From assembly GCF_004745575.1 (NCBI RefSeq), contig NZ_RPEM01000009.1, positions 62,001 through 126,000 on the forward strand: 64,000 nucleotides of DNA. The letters run 5' to 3'. Shown here in pieces: positions 1 through 9,218 of this stretch. Under the pieces are notes generated by a model. That model saw only the letters and a program-made list of their open reading frames with translations, did no database searches and was not told where the DNA came from. Source of the stretch: Pseudotabrizicola sediminis. Its GTDB lineage: Bacteria > Pseudomonadota > Alphaproteobacteria > Rhodobacterales > Rhodobacteraceae. The stretch's first letter is position 1; every line of letters starts with the position of its first letter. The position numbers were made by a program, and so were the translations under genes.

Positions 1-836
1 ATCAGATCGGGCGCGATTTCCTCCAGCGAAGGCCCGCGCGCATCGCGGGTCAGGAACATCGCCTGCGACGCGTTCAGCGCATCCCGCCCCTGCCCCTGCC
101 CCAGATAGCGCCCGGTGATCTGCGGCTCGCCGGTCACCGGATCGACGAACTGCACCACGCCGGACCCGGAAATGCCCTGCCCCAGCCCCTGCGCCATCGC
201 CTGCACCACCAGCCCCAAGGGCGCATCCACCGGCGCGCCCTTGGCCTGCCGCAGCAGGCGGGCGGTCGTGCCCTCCCACGCGCGGGCCATCGACCGCAGC
301 ACTTCGGACAGTTGTTTTGCCGGGTCTTGCGGAAACTCCTCATCCATTTCGGTGGCATAAACCTGCAACGCTGCCGCAACCGCCTCGGGCGAAGGCGCAG
401 TGGCGGCGAACATGTCGGGGTCCAGCCGGGCCACATGGGTGGCGTAGGATTGCACAAAGCGCAGATAGATCGCATCCGCCGCCTGCTGGCCGTGCCGCTC
501 TGCCAGCGCCTTGTGCCGCGCGGCGTTCAGCCCGATGTTGAGCACGGTCGCAGGCCCGCCCCAATCGGGGTTTTCAGGGCTGGGCCGGACCGAGATCAGG
601 GGCGCAGGGCCGAAATGCGCCATGATCGCCGCACAATCGACCGGGGTGCCGGCGGCAATGCCCCGCACGGTCAGCGCGGGCAGAGCCACGGTCTGCGGCA
701 CCGGCAGGTCCAGCCGCACCAGCCGTTGCAGGCATTTTGCCCGCCAGCCATGCGCCACCCGGTCGATCCGCGCCGTAGGCGTCACCTCGGAAAAGGCGAC
801 CTGCGGGTCAGCTAAGGGGGCGTCACGTTTCTGCAC
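1..836 (-). CDS. PEP/pyruvate-binding PPDK-like protein, N-terminal part (cut by window edge)
   Basis: The frame is open from a GTG at 836 to the left edge (about 278 codons), so the C-terminal part lies outside. AGAAGG sits 9 nt upstream of the GTG and decides the start. The translation has the landmarks of the ATP-grasp domain of pyruvate phosphate dikinase/PEP synthase: LDLPVPQTVALP near residue 35, SVRPSPENPDWGGP followed by TVLNIGLN, then ISGSGVVQFVDPVTGE and ITGRYLGQGQGRDALN. These line up with the VRSSA...TVLNLG and SGTGVAF..P.TGE...GEYL blocks of PPDK. The usual glycine-rich PPDK N-terminus is missing and the first block is divergent (VRPSP). It may therefore be a PPDK-like paralogue rather than a standard dikinase. 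It lies downstream of glyS on the same strand, separated by a hairpin. Confidence 0.75.
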   Translation of the reverse strand, partial: MQKRDAPLADPQVAFSEVTPTARIDRVAHGWRAKCLQRLVRLDLPVPQTVALPALTVRGIAAGTPVDCAAIMAHFGPAPLISVRPSPENPDWGGPATVLNIGLNAARHKALAERHGQQAADAIYLRFVQSYATHVARLDPDMFAATAPSPEAVAAALQVYATEMDEEFPQDPAKQLSEVLRSMARAWEGTTARLLRQAKGAPVDAPLGLVVQAMAQGLGQGISGSGVVQFVDPVTGEPQITGRYLGQGQGRDALNASQAMFLTRDARGPSLEEIAPDL

Positions 837-963
837 TGCGGCAATCCTTCTGTTGTGCAGACACTACACCGATTCCCCGCTCTGGCAAGGTTTGGGGGCT
901 GGTAAGTTTTGGGGTCTGGCACGCGACACATCCGGTTGATGTGGCGCAGGTGGCAGATGTGGA

Positions 964-986
964 AAGGGGGGCTGTCTGCCCCCCTT
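964..986 (-). terminator. Candidate intrinsic terminator after glyS
   Basis: A 9-bp stem (AAGGGGGGC pairing with GCCCCCCTT) closes a 5-nt loop about 50 nt past the glyS stop. Read on the minus strand the stem ends in TTT. The U-run is short, so termination is only likely. Just right of it, at about 1007-1030, is a degenerate copy of the GAGGATAT-type intergenic tail found elsewhere in the window. Confidence 0.45.
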
Positions 987-1034
987 CAAAGCTTACGCGC
1001 TTCACCCCCCGAGGATATGTCCGGACTGAAAATC

Positions 1035-3440
1035 TCAGCCGTCGAGTCTGGTCAGGTCGGCGACCGACAGGCAAATCGTGCGGATGCGGTGCAGCAGGTT
1101 CAGCCGGTTGCGGCGGACGATCGCGTTGTCGGTGTTGATTTGCGTCGCGGTGAAGAAGGCGTCGATGGGGGCGCGCAGGGCCGCCATGGCCTGCATGGCG
1201 GTTGCGAAGTCTTCTTTTGCCATCGCCGGGGCGATGACCGTTTCCGCTGCGTCGAGGGCGACGAACAGGGCGCGTTCTTCGTCAGTCTCGGCGAATTTCG
1301 GGTCGGCCCCGAAGGAATATTCGACGCCATCCTTCTGTTCGGCTTGGCTCAGGATATTGCTGGCGCGTTTGTAGCCCTGCACGAGGTTCTGGCCGTCTTC
1401 GGTCTGCAACGTGGCCTGCAGCGCGGTGGCGCGCTTGACCAGCAGGGTCAGATCGTCGTTGCCGGGCATGGCGAGGCAGGCGTCGATGACATCGTGGCGG
1501 ATGCCTTGATCCTTGAGGAAAACCTTGAGGCGGTCGTGGAGGAAGCTGAGGAGGTCAGCAGACGAATTCTCAAAAATGGGAAGAAAGCGCGCTTCTGCTT
1601 TGGCATGCTCGTCATCGCTCCACATCGGCACTGAATCACCCGTTAAAAGATACGCAGTGTGTGCCGCGTAGCAGAAGAAGCTATCAATTAAGTCAAAAGC
1701 AGCTTTCTTCTCCGATTCATAATCAGTCTGGTCTTTAAAATATGCTCCTGATCGAGTGTGTTCAAAAAAAACCTCAAATGCCCGATCAGTTCTTAGAACA
1801 AGTGCAAGAGCACCTTTTCTCGGGACACTCTCTACAGCAGCCAATTCATCCTCTCGGCAAGTGGCACTGTCATATTTATCGAGATCGTTGTATATTAATT
1901 TCACATTTGCCGAGAGACAAACGTGTGAATTGATCAGCACTTTAATGAGTTCAGTCCGAACCCCATTCCCCAACACCAACCTCAACACCCCCAACGCCGC
2001 CCGACGCAGCGCAAACGGGTCTTTCGACCCCGTGGGTTTCTCGTCAATCGCCCAGAACCCGGTCAGCGTGTCGATCTTGTCGGCCAGTGCCACGGCGACG
2101 GACACAGGGTCGATCGGCACCGCGTCGGATGGTCCCAGCGGGGAATAGTGGTCGCGGGCGGCGTTGGCCACCGCGTCCGGCTCACCTGCCGCTGTCGCGT
2201 AGTACATGCCCATCAGCCCCTGCAATTCGGGGAATTCGCCGACCATGGCGGAGCGCAGGTCGAGTTTCGCCAGCCGTGCCGCACGTTCTGCAAGGTCAGG
2301 ATCGGCCCCGACCATCGGCGCGATTTCGCGCGCGAGGGCTGCAATGCGGGCAATCCGGTCGGCCTGAGACCCCAGCTTGTTGTGGAAGGTGACCGCTTTC
2401 AGCCCCTCTTCCCACTCGCCCATGCCCGCATTTGCCACGCGCAGGTCGTTTTCCCAGAAGAATTTCGCATCCGACAGCCGGGCCGCCAGAACCTTCTGGT
2501 TGCCCTTCAGGATCGTCTCGCCATGGTCTGCCGTCACCGTATTGGCGACGGTCACAAAGCCTTCGATCCGGCCCGTCTTGGGGTTGCGGACCGAGAAGAA
2601 CTTCTGGTGTTCCTTCATCGAGGTCTGCAACACCTCCGCAGGCAGGCCGAGGAAATCGTCAGCAATGCGGCCCATCAGCGGCACAGGCCATTCGACAAGG
2701 CCCGCCACTTCCGCAAGCAGGCCCTTATCCTCGACCAGTTCCATCCCGGCGGCAAAGGCAAGCGTCTGCGCCTCGGCGCGGATGGCGTCTTCGCGTTCGG
2801 CCGAATCCAGAATGACATGGGCGCGCTTGAGCTTTGCCGCGTAATCCTCGAACCCGCTTACAGAAAATGCCGATGGCGACAGGAAGCGGTGGCCGCGCGT
2901 GGTGTTGCCCGACACAATCCCATCGACCGTCAGGGGCACCACTTCTGCGCCGCCCTCATCCGACAGCAGGCACAGGATGGAATGCAAGGGCCGCACCCAG
3001 CGCAAACTGCCGTTGCCCCAACGCATCGACTTGGGCCAGGGGAAATTCCGGATCACGCCTTCCAGCACCTCGGCGATGATCTCGGGCGCCTTGCGGCCCG
3101 GCTTCTCGATTACCGCAAAGTAAACCTCGCCCTTCTTGTCGGCGCGCTTTTCCAGCTGGTCCAGCGTCAGCCCGGCGGCGCGCAAAAACCCCTCCACTGC
3201 CTGCGCAGGCGCAGAGGTGTTCGGCCCCTTGCGCTCTTCGCGCACCGCGCGGGACTCAGCCGACAGCCCCTCAACCGCCAGCGTCAGGCGGCGGGGCGTC
3301 GAGAAGGCACCGGCATGGGCATAGGTCAGCCCCGCCTCGACCAACCCGTCGGTCATCAGCTTTTTCAGGTCATCGCGGGCGCGGGCCTGCATCCTTGCCG
3401 GGATTTCCTCGGAAAACAGCTCGATCAGCAGATCAGACAT
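1035..3440 (-). CDS. glyS: Glycine--tRNA ligase beta subunit
   Basis: Beta subunit of the heterotetrameric (alpha2beta2) glycyl-tRNA synthetase, which with GlyQ charges tRNA-Gly. It opens with MSDLLIELFSEEIPARMQ, the family signature. It contains LNIMKEHQKFF-like text (QTSMKEHQKFFSVRN) and ends with the DALR-like anticodon-binding region (DLLSFLHDRLKVFLKDQGIR). The protein is 801 residues, about 100 longer than most alphaproteobacterial GlyS. The extra length falls at roughly residues 490-615, where the DNA becomes A+T-rich (about 40% G+C by my count over 1681-1920, against well over 60% on both sides). The reading frame stays open through it. The gene follows the small membrane-protein gene by 4 bp and belongs to the glyQ operon. 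Confidence 0.95.
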   Translation of the reverse strand: MSDLLIELFSEEIPARMQARARDDLKKLMTDGLVEAGLTYAHAGAFSTPRRLTLAVEGLSAESRAVREERKGPNTSAPAQAVEGFLRAAGLTLDQLEKRADKKGEVYFAVIEKPGRKAPEIIAEVLEGVIRNFPWPKSMRWGNGSLRWVRPLHSILCLLSDEGGAEVVPLTVDGIVSGNTTRGHRFLSPSAFSVSGFEDYAAKLKRAHVILDSAEREDAIRAEAQTLAFAAGMELVEDKGLLAEVAGLVEWPVPLMGRIADDFLGLPAEVLQTSMKEHQKFFSVRNPKTGRIEGFVTVANTVTADHGETILKGNQKVLAARLSDAKFFWENDLRVANAGMGEWEEGLKAVTFHNKLGSQADRIARIAALAREIAPMVGADPDLAERAARLAKLDLRSAMVGEFPELQGLMGMYYATAAGEPDAVANAARDHYSPLGPSDAVPIDPVSVAVALADKIDTLTGFWAIDEKPTGSKDPFALRRAALGVLRLVLGNGVRTELIKVLINSHVCLSANVKLIYNDLDKYDSATCREDELAAVESVPRKGALALVLRTDRAFEVFFEHTRSGAYFKDQTDYESEKKAAFDLIDSFFCYAAHTAYLLTGDSVPMWSDDEHAKAEARFLPIFENSSADLLSFLHDRLKVFLKDQGIRHDVIDACLAMPGNDDLTLLVKRATALQATLQTEDGQNLVQGYKRASNILSQAEQKDGVEYSFGADPKFAETDEERALFVALDAAETVIAPAMAKEDFATAMQAMAALRAPIDAFFTATQINTDNAIVRRNRLNLLHRIRTICLSVADLTRLDG

Positions 3441-3444
3441 CGGA

Positions 3445-3918
3445 TCAATCCTCGGCAGCGGGGTTCAGCTGATGCCAGGCAAAGGCCCGGCCATCGGGGA
3501 AGACGGCGACCACGCGGTCGATATCGGTGGCAATGTTGGATTGCGACAGGAACGCAAGCGCCTCGCCGCGTTCCAGCGCGGTGCCGATTTCCATAGCGTC
3601 AAAACAGTCGAACCAGCCGGGTGCGATCAGCGGCACCGCCCCTTCATAGGCGACATAGGTTTCCGACAGCATGGCATGGCTCAGCGGCGTGGTGAAACAG
3701 GCGCGGAACCGCAGCGGGCTGCTGTCTGCGTCGATGCCGGTGACGCCTTCGGCCAGGATCGGTTCAGGCTGGCCCGAGTCGATGGTGGTGAGCAGGATTT
3801 CCTGCCCCGGAGTAAAGCTGACCGGCTCATAGAAGGCATAGATCTGCAGATACCAGATTGCCACGCCCGCCAATGCTGCTGAAATCACGATTGCCCCCGC
3901 TGCTATCTTGCCGTTCAT
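3445..3918 (-). CDS. Small single-pass membrane protein between glyQ and glyS (DUF6446-like)
   Basis: A 157-residue protein with one N-terminal hydrophobic segment (residues 5-24, [18 protein letters not shown]) followed by a soluble, probably periplasmic, domain. That domain includes a two-cysteine stretch (FRACFTTPL ... [11 protein letters not shown]). I recognise it as the conserved Rhodobacterales protein encoded between glyQ and glyS, which I believe is DUF6446; the function is unknown. Its ATG overlaps the glyQ TGA in an ATGA, and glyS starts 4 bp after its stop, so the three genes are almost certainly co-translated. Nothing in the sequence ties it mechanistically to tRNA charging. Confidence 0.75.
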   Translation of the reverse strand: MNGKIAAGAIVISAALAGVAIWYLQIYAFYEPVSFTPGQEILLTTIDSGQPEPILAEGVTGIDADSSPLRFRACFTTPLSHAMLSETYVAYEGAVPLIAPGWFDCFDAMEIGTALERGEALAFLSQSNIATDIDRVVAVFPDGRAFAWHQLNPAAED

Positions 3919-4895
3919 ACGCTTGCGTCCACGGCATCTGCCCCGGCTTCGGTCATCCGGAAAGCGTCAGCGCATTTCTTCGCCAGCGCCCGCACCCGCC
4001 CGATATAGGCCTGCCGTTCGGTGACGGAAATCACGCCGCGCGCGTCGAGCAGGTTGAACAGATGGCTGGCCTTGATGCACTGGTCATAGGCCGGATGCGC
4101 CATGATGATGCGCATTTTGGTCTTCGGATCGTCGGGTTCAAACCCGAGCAGCCGGTCGCATTCGGCCTCGGCATCCTTGAAGTGTTGAAACAGCATGTCG
4201 GTGGAGGCGGCATCAAAGTTATGGCGGGAATATTCTTCCTCGGTCTGGCGGAAGATGTCGCCATAGCTGAGCGCGATCGGTGATTGCGGGTCATTGAACG
4301 GCATGGTCATCACATGGTCGATGCCAAGGACATACATCGCCAGACGCTCCAGACCGTACGTCAGCTCGCCCGAGACGGGGCGGCAGTCGTGGCCGCCGAC
4401 CTGCTGGAAATAGGTGAACTGGCTGACTTCCATCCCGTCGCACCAGACCTCCCAGCCCAGACCCCATGCGCCCAGCGTGGGGGATTCCCAGTCATCCTCG
4501 ACAAAGCGGATGTCATGCAGGGCGGGGTCCAGCCCGATGGCGCGCAAGCTGCCCAGATACAGCTCTTGCAGGTCGGGGGGCGAAGGTTTGATGATCACCT
4601 GATACTGGTAGTAATGCTGCAAGCGGTTGGGGTTGGTCCCATAGCGCCCGTCGGTCGGGCGGCGCGACGGCTGCACATAGGCCGCGGCCCAAGGCTTGGT
4701 GCCAAGGCTGCGCAGCGTGGTGGCCGGGTGAAAGGTGCCGGCCCCCACCTCCATGTCATAGGGTTGCAGGATCGCACAGCCGCGCGCTGCCCAATAGGAT
4801 TGCAGGCGCAGGATAATCTCCTGAAACGACCGTGGTGTGGTGATGGCACCCTGACCGGCAAGGAGATCGGGGCGAGACTGCGGTGTGTCTGACAT
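3915..4895 (-). CDS. glyQ: Glycine--tRNA ligase alpha subunit
   Basis: Alpha subunit of the tetrameric glycyl-tRNA synthetase, which forms glycyl-adenylate and charges tRNA-Gly together with GlyS. The translation has [35 protein letters not shown] and [20 protein letters not shown], all hallmarks of GlyQ. The start chosen is the ATG at 4895 ([10 protein letters not shown]), giving 326 residues, close to the usual 300-310. The frame extends upstream to 5156 without a stop, but that part does not resemble the family and runs into the divergent gene. The gene heads a glyQ / membrane protein / glyS operon with a 4-bp overlap at its 3' end. Confidence 0.95.
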   Translation of the reverse strand: MSDTPQSRPDLLAGQGAITTPRSFQEIILRLQSYWAARGCAILQPYDMEVGAGTFHPATTLRSLGTKPWAAAYVQPSRRPTDGRYGTNPNRLQHYYQYQVIIKPSPPDLQELYLGSLRAIGLDPALHDIRFVEDDWESPTLGAWGLGWEVWCDGMEVSQFTYFQQVGGHDCRPVSGELTYGLERLAMYVLGIDHVMTMPFNDPQSPIALSYGDIFRQTEEEYSRHNFDAASTDMLFQHFKDAEAECDRLLGFEPDDPKTKMRIIMAHPAYDQCIKASHLFNLLDARGVISVTERQAYIGRVRALAKKCADAFRMTEAGADAVDASV

Positions 4896-5094
4896 GATGG
4901 TGACCCCAGATGGCACGTAAAAGCCTTGAAATGCCCGGCTGTCATAGGCAAGAGGCACGACAGGGTCAATGCGCCGCTGCGCGCCTTTGGGGGCATGCGG
5001 CGCTTTGCGCAGGACAGCCAGGGCTTTGCGCCCCGGGAAAGCACAGATCGCAGCGCCACCCGGCGGCTTGCGGGAACGAAGGGAACGGAACGGA

Positions 5095-6876
5095 ATGCTG
5101 CGCGCGACACTCTGGATCTGGATGATGACGGCGGCAGTCTGGGCCGGGATGGCCACCGCACAACAACAATCCTGGGTGCAGGTCGAGGCGCAGCCTACTC
5201 TGGCCGAAGCGCAGGAGCGGGCAAGCGCCTATGCTGCCGCCTTTCCCGATGTGGTCGGCTATCAGCTGGGGTCACGCTGGTATGGCATCGCGCTCGGGCC
5301 CTATGACGCGGCAGAAGCGGCACAGCGGCTGGCCGACCTGCGGCGCGAAAACCTGATCCCGGGTGACAGCTATCTGACCGATGGCACCAATTTCCGCGAG
5401 CAGTTCTGGCCGGTGGGTGGTGCCCAAACCGTGCCAATGGCCACCCCGCTGGCCCCTGATGTCCCGGTCGAGGTGGCACCGCTGGCCGACCTGCCCCCGC
5501 AGGCAGCCCCCGCCACGCCCACAGCCCCGGCAATCGACACCCTGCCAGAAGAAACCGTCGCCGAGGCCCGCCGGTCCGAGGCGGCGCTGTCGCGCGAAGA
5601 GCGGCAGGATCTGCAGCGTGCCCTGCAATGGGACGGCTATTACACCGCCGCCATCGACGGCGCGTTCGGCCCCGGCACCCGCAGTTCGATGGCCGCCTAC
5701 CAGTCTGCCATGGGGCTGGAACCGACCGGCATCCTGACCATGCGCCAGCGCGATATGCTGGTGGCCAACTGGCGGGCCGATGCGGCTGAATACGGGTTCG
5801 AGACGCTGTCGGAACCCGAATCCGGCATCGAGATCACCCTGCCGCTGGCTCTGGTTCAGTTTGACCATTACGAGCCGCCCTTCGTGCATTATGCGCCCAA
5901 AACCCCTGGCGGAATGCAGGTGATCCTGATCTCGCAGCCGGGCGACAGGGCTGCACTGTCTGGCCTGTATGATGTGTTGCAAAGCCTGACCATTGTTCCG
6001 CAGGACGGTGCGCGCGCTCTGTCCGAACAGTCGTTCGAGATCAACGGCGACTCGAGCACCACCCGCAGCTATGCCTATGCCGAAACCCGCGCCGGGCTGG
6101 TGAAAGGCTATATTCTGGTCTGGTCGCCGGATCAGGCCGATCTGGCCAGCCGCGTGCTGGCCCAGATGCAAAGCAGTTTCCGCGCCATCGGCAGCCGCGT
6201 CCTGGACCCCGGCATGGTGCCGATGACCGATGCCACCCGCCGCGGCCTGCTGGCCGGGCTGGATGTGCGCCGCCCGAAGCTGACGGGTTCGGGCTTTTAT
6301 GTCGATGCGACGGGGCGCGTCCTGACCTCCGCAGACACCGTGGCGACCTGTGGCCGCATCACGCTGGACGGGGTGACAGAGGCAAGCGTGACCTTTGCCG
6401 ATGCCGCCACCGGCACTGCCCTGCTGAAGCCCGGCACCCCGCTTGCCCCGCCGGCCTTTGCCGGGTTCCAGACCGCACCTGACCGGGTAGGATCGCAGGT
6501 CGCGGTGGCGGGCTACACCTATGGCGACAGTCTGCCTGCCCCGGTCATCACCTTTGGCCTCCTGGAAGACGTGCAGGGCCTGAACGGCGAACCGGGGGTG
6601 AAACGCCTTGGCATCCGCACCCTGCCCGGCGATGCCGGCGGCCCGGTGCTGGATGGCACGGGGGCCGTTCTGGGCATGCTGATGCCGCGCGCCGCAGACC
6701 CGGCCCGCGTGCTGCCCGAGGGCGTCGAATTCGCCCGGTCCGCCGCCACATTGCAACAGATGCTGGTCGCACGCGGCATTGACCTTGCAGCGTCGGCTCC
6801 GGGCGGCGCACTGGCACCCGAAGCCCTGACCCGCAAGGCCACCGGCATGACGGTTCTGGTCAGCTGCTGGGAGTGA
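5095..6876 (+). CDS. Secreted SPOR + peptidoglycan-binding protein with an inactive trypsin-like domain
   Basis: A 593-residue exported protein. The order is: signal peptide (residues 1-23, ending in GMATA), an SPOR-like domain (about 26-110, [19 protein letters not shown]), a proline-rich linker, a PG_binding_1 domain (about 165-230, [20 protein letters not shown]), a middle region, and a trypsin-like beta-barrel (about 390-540). The barrel lacks the expected catalytic residues. Where proteases have TNxHV the sequence is TSADTV (about residue 410), and the GDSGGP serine motif is GDAGGP (about residue 512). It is therefore probably a cell-wall-binding pseudoprotease. The ATG at 5095 follows GAAGGGAACGGA; the frame is open further upstream, but that part overlaps the glyQ leader and does not look like protein. 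It is transcribed divergently from glyQ. Confidence 0.8.
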   Translation: MLRATLWIWMMTAAVWAGMATAQQQSWVQVEAQPTLAEAQERASAYAAAFPDVVGYQLGSRWYGIALGPYDAAEAAQRLADLRRENLIPGDSYLTDGTNFREQFWPVGGAQTVPMATPLAPDVPVEVAPLADLPPQAAPATPTAPAIDTLPEETVAEARRSEAALSREERQDLQRALQWDGYYTAAIDGAFGPGTRSSMAAYQSAMGLEPTGILTMRQRDMLVANWRADAAEYGFETLSEPESGIEITLPLALVQFDHYEPPFVHYAPKTPGGMQVILISQPGDRAALSGLYDVLQSLTIVPQDGARALSEQSFEINGDSSTTRSYAYAETRAGLVKGYILVWSPDQADLASRVLAQMQSSFRAIGSRVLDPGMVPMTDATRRGLLAGLDVRRPKLTGSGFYVDATGRVLTSADTVATCGRITLDGVTEASVTFADAATGTALLKPGTPLAPPAFAGFQTAPDRVGSQVAVAGYTYGDSLPAPVITFGLLEDVQGLNGEPGVKRLGIRTLPGDAGGPVLDGTGAVLGMLMPRAADPARVLPEGVEFARSAATLQQMLVARGIDLAASAPGGALAPEALTRKATGMTVLVSCWE

Positions 6877-6924
6877 TCCAAGGTGTGCGCCCGGGGGTTA
6901 CCGCGCGTGTGCGCCGGGCGTTGC

Positions 6925-6954
6925 GGGGGGCCAGCCCCCCGGAATAACAGATGA
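6925..6954 (+). repeat. Intergenic hairpin-plus-tail repeat, copy 1
   Basis: A GGGGGG/CCCCCC hairpin is followed by GGAATAACAGATGA, between the convergent pseudoprotease and trkH genes. It matches, with a short internal deletion, the module at 13431-13474 and 19466-19503 (GC hairpin, then GGATATTTAAGAACAGATGA). It may also terminate one or both genes. Confidence 0.6.
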
Positions 6955-6973
6955 TGGACGAAAACGTGGCGCT

Positions 6974-8422
6974 TCAGGTCTGCCAAAACCGGCGCATGAA
7001 CAGGACGTAGACCGACAACAGCTCCAGCCGCCCGACCAGCATGCCCGCCATCATCATCCATTTGGCCGATGTGGGGAAACCTGACACCGCCCCGGTGGCC
7101 CCCACCTCGCGGCCAAAGACCGGGCCTACGTTGGCGATGCTGGTCCAGGCGGCGGTGACGGCGGTCTTGAACTCCAGCCCGGTCAGCGACAAAGCCACCG
7201 ACAGCACGCCAAAGGTCAGGATGAACAGCGTGAAAAACACGATCACCGAGTCCACCACATCCTGCCCCACCGTGCGCCCGGCATAGCGCAGCGGGTTGAC
7301 CGAGGACGGGTTGTGCAGCCGCTTGATCTGTACCTTGATCGCCTCGAACAGGATCAGATAGCGGAACACCTTGACCGAACACCCGGTCGACGAGGTACAG
7401 CCACCGATCAGCCCGACGATGATCAGGATGACAAAGGGAAAGCTGCCCCAGCCTGACAGATCGACGGATGAATATCCGGTGCCCGAGAAGGTCGACACCA
7501 CGTTAAACGCCGACTCGCGCAGCGCCATTTCAAACCCCATGCCATGGGTCGTCACCTCGTACACTGCCACCGCCAGCACGGCATAAAGATTCCAGCGCAG
7601 ATAGGCCCGCACCTGCGGGTCCTGCCAGATCGGCAGGAAAATCCCCTGCGCCAATTGCACAAAGCGGATGAACGGCAGGCTGCCCAGCAGCATGAAGGCC
7701 ACCGCCGCATATTCCAGCGGCCCCTGGAACATGCCGAACGATGCATCATGGCTGGACATGCCCCCGGTCGACACCGTGGTCAGCGCATGCATCACCGCGT
7801 CAAACCCGCTCATCCCCAGCGCGAAATAGGTCATCGCACAGGCCACCGTCAGCCAGACATAGATCTGGACCAGCGCCGCAGAGATATCCAGCGCGCGCGG
7901 CAACACCTTGCCCAGCGTGTCGAACCCTTCGGAGCGGAAGAACTGCATCCCCCCCACCTTCATCACCGGCAGGAACAACAGCGCCACAATGACAATCCCA
8001 AGGCCCCCCAGCCATTGCAGGATGCCGCGCCACAGGTTCGCCCCCAGCGGCAGCGCATCCAGCCCGACAATGACGGTGGTGCCGGTGGTGGTCATGCCCG
8101 ACACCGATTCAAACAGCGCATCGGTCATCGACAGGTCAGGTGCCCCCATGATCAGCGGCAATGCCCCAAAGGCCGGCATCGCCACCCAGACCCCGGTGGT
8201 CAGCAAAAAGATCTGTTGCAGGCTCATTGACCCGCCCGCCCCATTGGCCGAGGCAAGCGCCGTGCCCCCCCCCGCCACCAGGCACACAATCGCGGCCTGC
8301 GCAAAGGCCTGCCAGTTCGGATCGCCCGCCGCCCGGTCCAGCGCCAGCGGAAACAGCATGAACACCCCCATGGCTGCCACCAGAAGGCCGATCACATAAG
8401 TCACAGGGCGCAGGTCGCTCAT
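6974..8422 (-). CDS. trkH: Potassium uptake protein, TrkH family
   Basis: Inner-membrane potassium-translocating subunit of a Trk system, normally gated by cytoplasmic TrkA, which is not in this window. The protein is 482 residues, the usual length, with multiple hydrophobic segments and the four repeated selectivity-filter loops. The loops are visible as SGMTTTGTTVI (about 120), TVSTGGMSS (about 230), TFSGTGYSS (about 325) and SIANVGP (about 445). The start at 8422 (MSDLRPVTYVIG) matches TrkH N-termini; an upstream in-frame ATG at 8458 would add 12 unrelated residues. A decayed trkH copy lies directly upstream on the same strand. Confidence 0.93.
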   Translation of the reverse strand: MSDLRPVTYVIGLLVAAMGVFMLFPLALDRAAGDPNWQAFAQAAIVCLVAGGGTALASANGAGGSMSLQQIFLLTTGVWVAMPAFGALPLIMGAPDLSMTDALFESVSGMTTTGTTVIVGLDALPLGANLWRGILQWLGGLGIVIVALLFLPVMKVGGMQFFRSEGFDTLGKVLPRALDISAALVQIYVWLTVACAMTYFALGMSGFDAVMHALTTVSTGGMSSHDASFGMFQGPLEYAAVAFMLLGSLPFIRFVQLAQGIFLPIWQDPQVRAYLRWNLYAVLAVAVYEVTTHGMGFEMALRESAFNVVSTFSGTGYSSVDLSGWGSFPFVILIIVGLIGGCTSSTGCSVKVFRYLILFEAIKVQIKRLHNPSSVNPLRYAGRTVGQDVVDSVIVFFTLFILTFGVLSVALSLTGLEFKTAVTAAWTSIANVGPVFGREVGATGAVSGFPTSAKWMMMAGMLVGRLELLSVYVLFMRRFWQT

Positions 8423-8482
8423 GGCCCGAGCCTTGGCGAAGCCCCGGTCCCGAGTCAATCAGGCAGGAGGCAGCCAGCGGCA

Positions 8483-9155
8483 TCAGGGCCGCCAGAACGA
8501 CGGCAAAGCCACAACCAGCACCGCAAGCAACCCCAGCCGCCCCAGCAGCATTGCCAATGTCATCAGCCATTTGGCAGCATCCGGAAAATCGCGGAAGGTG
8601 CCGGTTTCTGCCAGCATCGGGCCGTAACCGTAGCCGATGTTGCCAAGCGCGGTCCATACCGCGAACAGCGCCGATATCATATCCACCCCGGTCAGCGACA
8701 TCGCCACCGTCAGCACGCCGATGATCAGGATATAGCCGGTCACATAAAGCATCAGGGCGTTGATCACCTCACCGGCAGAAAGATCATCGCGACAAAGGCG
8801 ATGCCAAGCCCGCCGATCCAGTTCAGCATACCGCGCCACAGGTTCATGCCGGGCGGCAACACATCCAGCCCCACAATCACCGTGGCCCCGGTGGTGGTCA
8901 TGCCCGATGCGGCCTCGAAATAGGCGTCGGTAAAGCCAAGCCCGGGCGCGCCCAGCACAAAGGGCAGGCAGGCAAACAGCGGCAACCCGGCCCAGATCCG
9001 CACGGTCAGCAGATAGGCCTGCCGGGTGTTCAGCCGCGCAAGGTCTGCATTCGGCAGTTTGGCCCAATAATCACCAGAGCCGGAACCAGCATCATGGCGG
9101 CCACAAAGATCAGCAGGTTGCCGATCACATTTGCAAGGGGCCGGATGTCGACCAT
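8483..9155 (-). pseudogene. Decayed second trkH
   Basis: Three blocks of a TrkH protein appear in order but in different frames. Block 1 starts at 9155 (MVDIRPLANVIGNLL, about 27 residues). Block 2 runs from about 9060 to 8770 and includes ASGMTTTGATVIVGLD and NWIGGLGIAFVAMIF. Block 3 runs from about 8765 to 8483 and includes TGYILIIGVLTVAMSLTG, ending in LPSFWRP. Compared with the intact trkH next door, about 45 residues are lost between blocks 1 and 2. About 220 are lost between blocks 2 and 3, removing two of the four filter loops. Both junctions are out of frame. This is a remnant of a tandem trkH pair that cannot encode a working channel. Confidence 0.88.
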
Positions 9156-9175
9156 AACGGCCGTGTTCTCTGCCC

Positions 9176-9210
9176 CCTTTTGCGGATCGTCAAAGACGAT
9201 CCGCAAAAGG
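9176..9210. repeat. Perfect 16-bp inverted repeat after folE2
   Basis: Arms 9176-9191 and 9195-9210 (CCTTTTGCGGATCGTC and its complement) are separated by AAA, 9 bp past the folE2 stop. The structure could form a strong hairpin in the folE2 transcript. On either strand the G+C stem is preceded by T and followed by A, the opposite of a classic intrinsic terminator. An mRNA-stabilising or attenuating hairpin, or a protein site, is as likely as a terminator. Confidence 0.6.
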
Positions 9211-9218
9211 CAAAAGCG

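Noticed and set aside
1560-1975. An intein or group of mobile coding ends inside glyS
   Set aside because: The segment is only about 125 residues, has no Cys/Ser at its start or His-Asn at its end, and lacks a Hint or LAGLIDADG motif.
5272-6756. A 494-codon open frame on the minus strand
   Set aside because: It mirrors the SPOR/trypsin-like gene in the opposite strand and has shadow composition; no family match is seen.
8483-9067. A separate small membrane protein gene
   Set aside because: The first half of this frame is a shifted reading of trkH sequence and only the second half matches TrkH, so it is part of the pseudogene.
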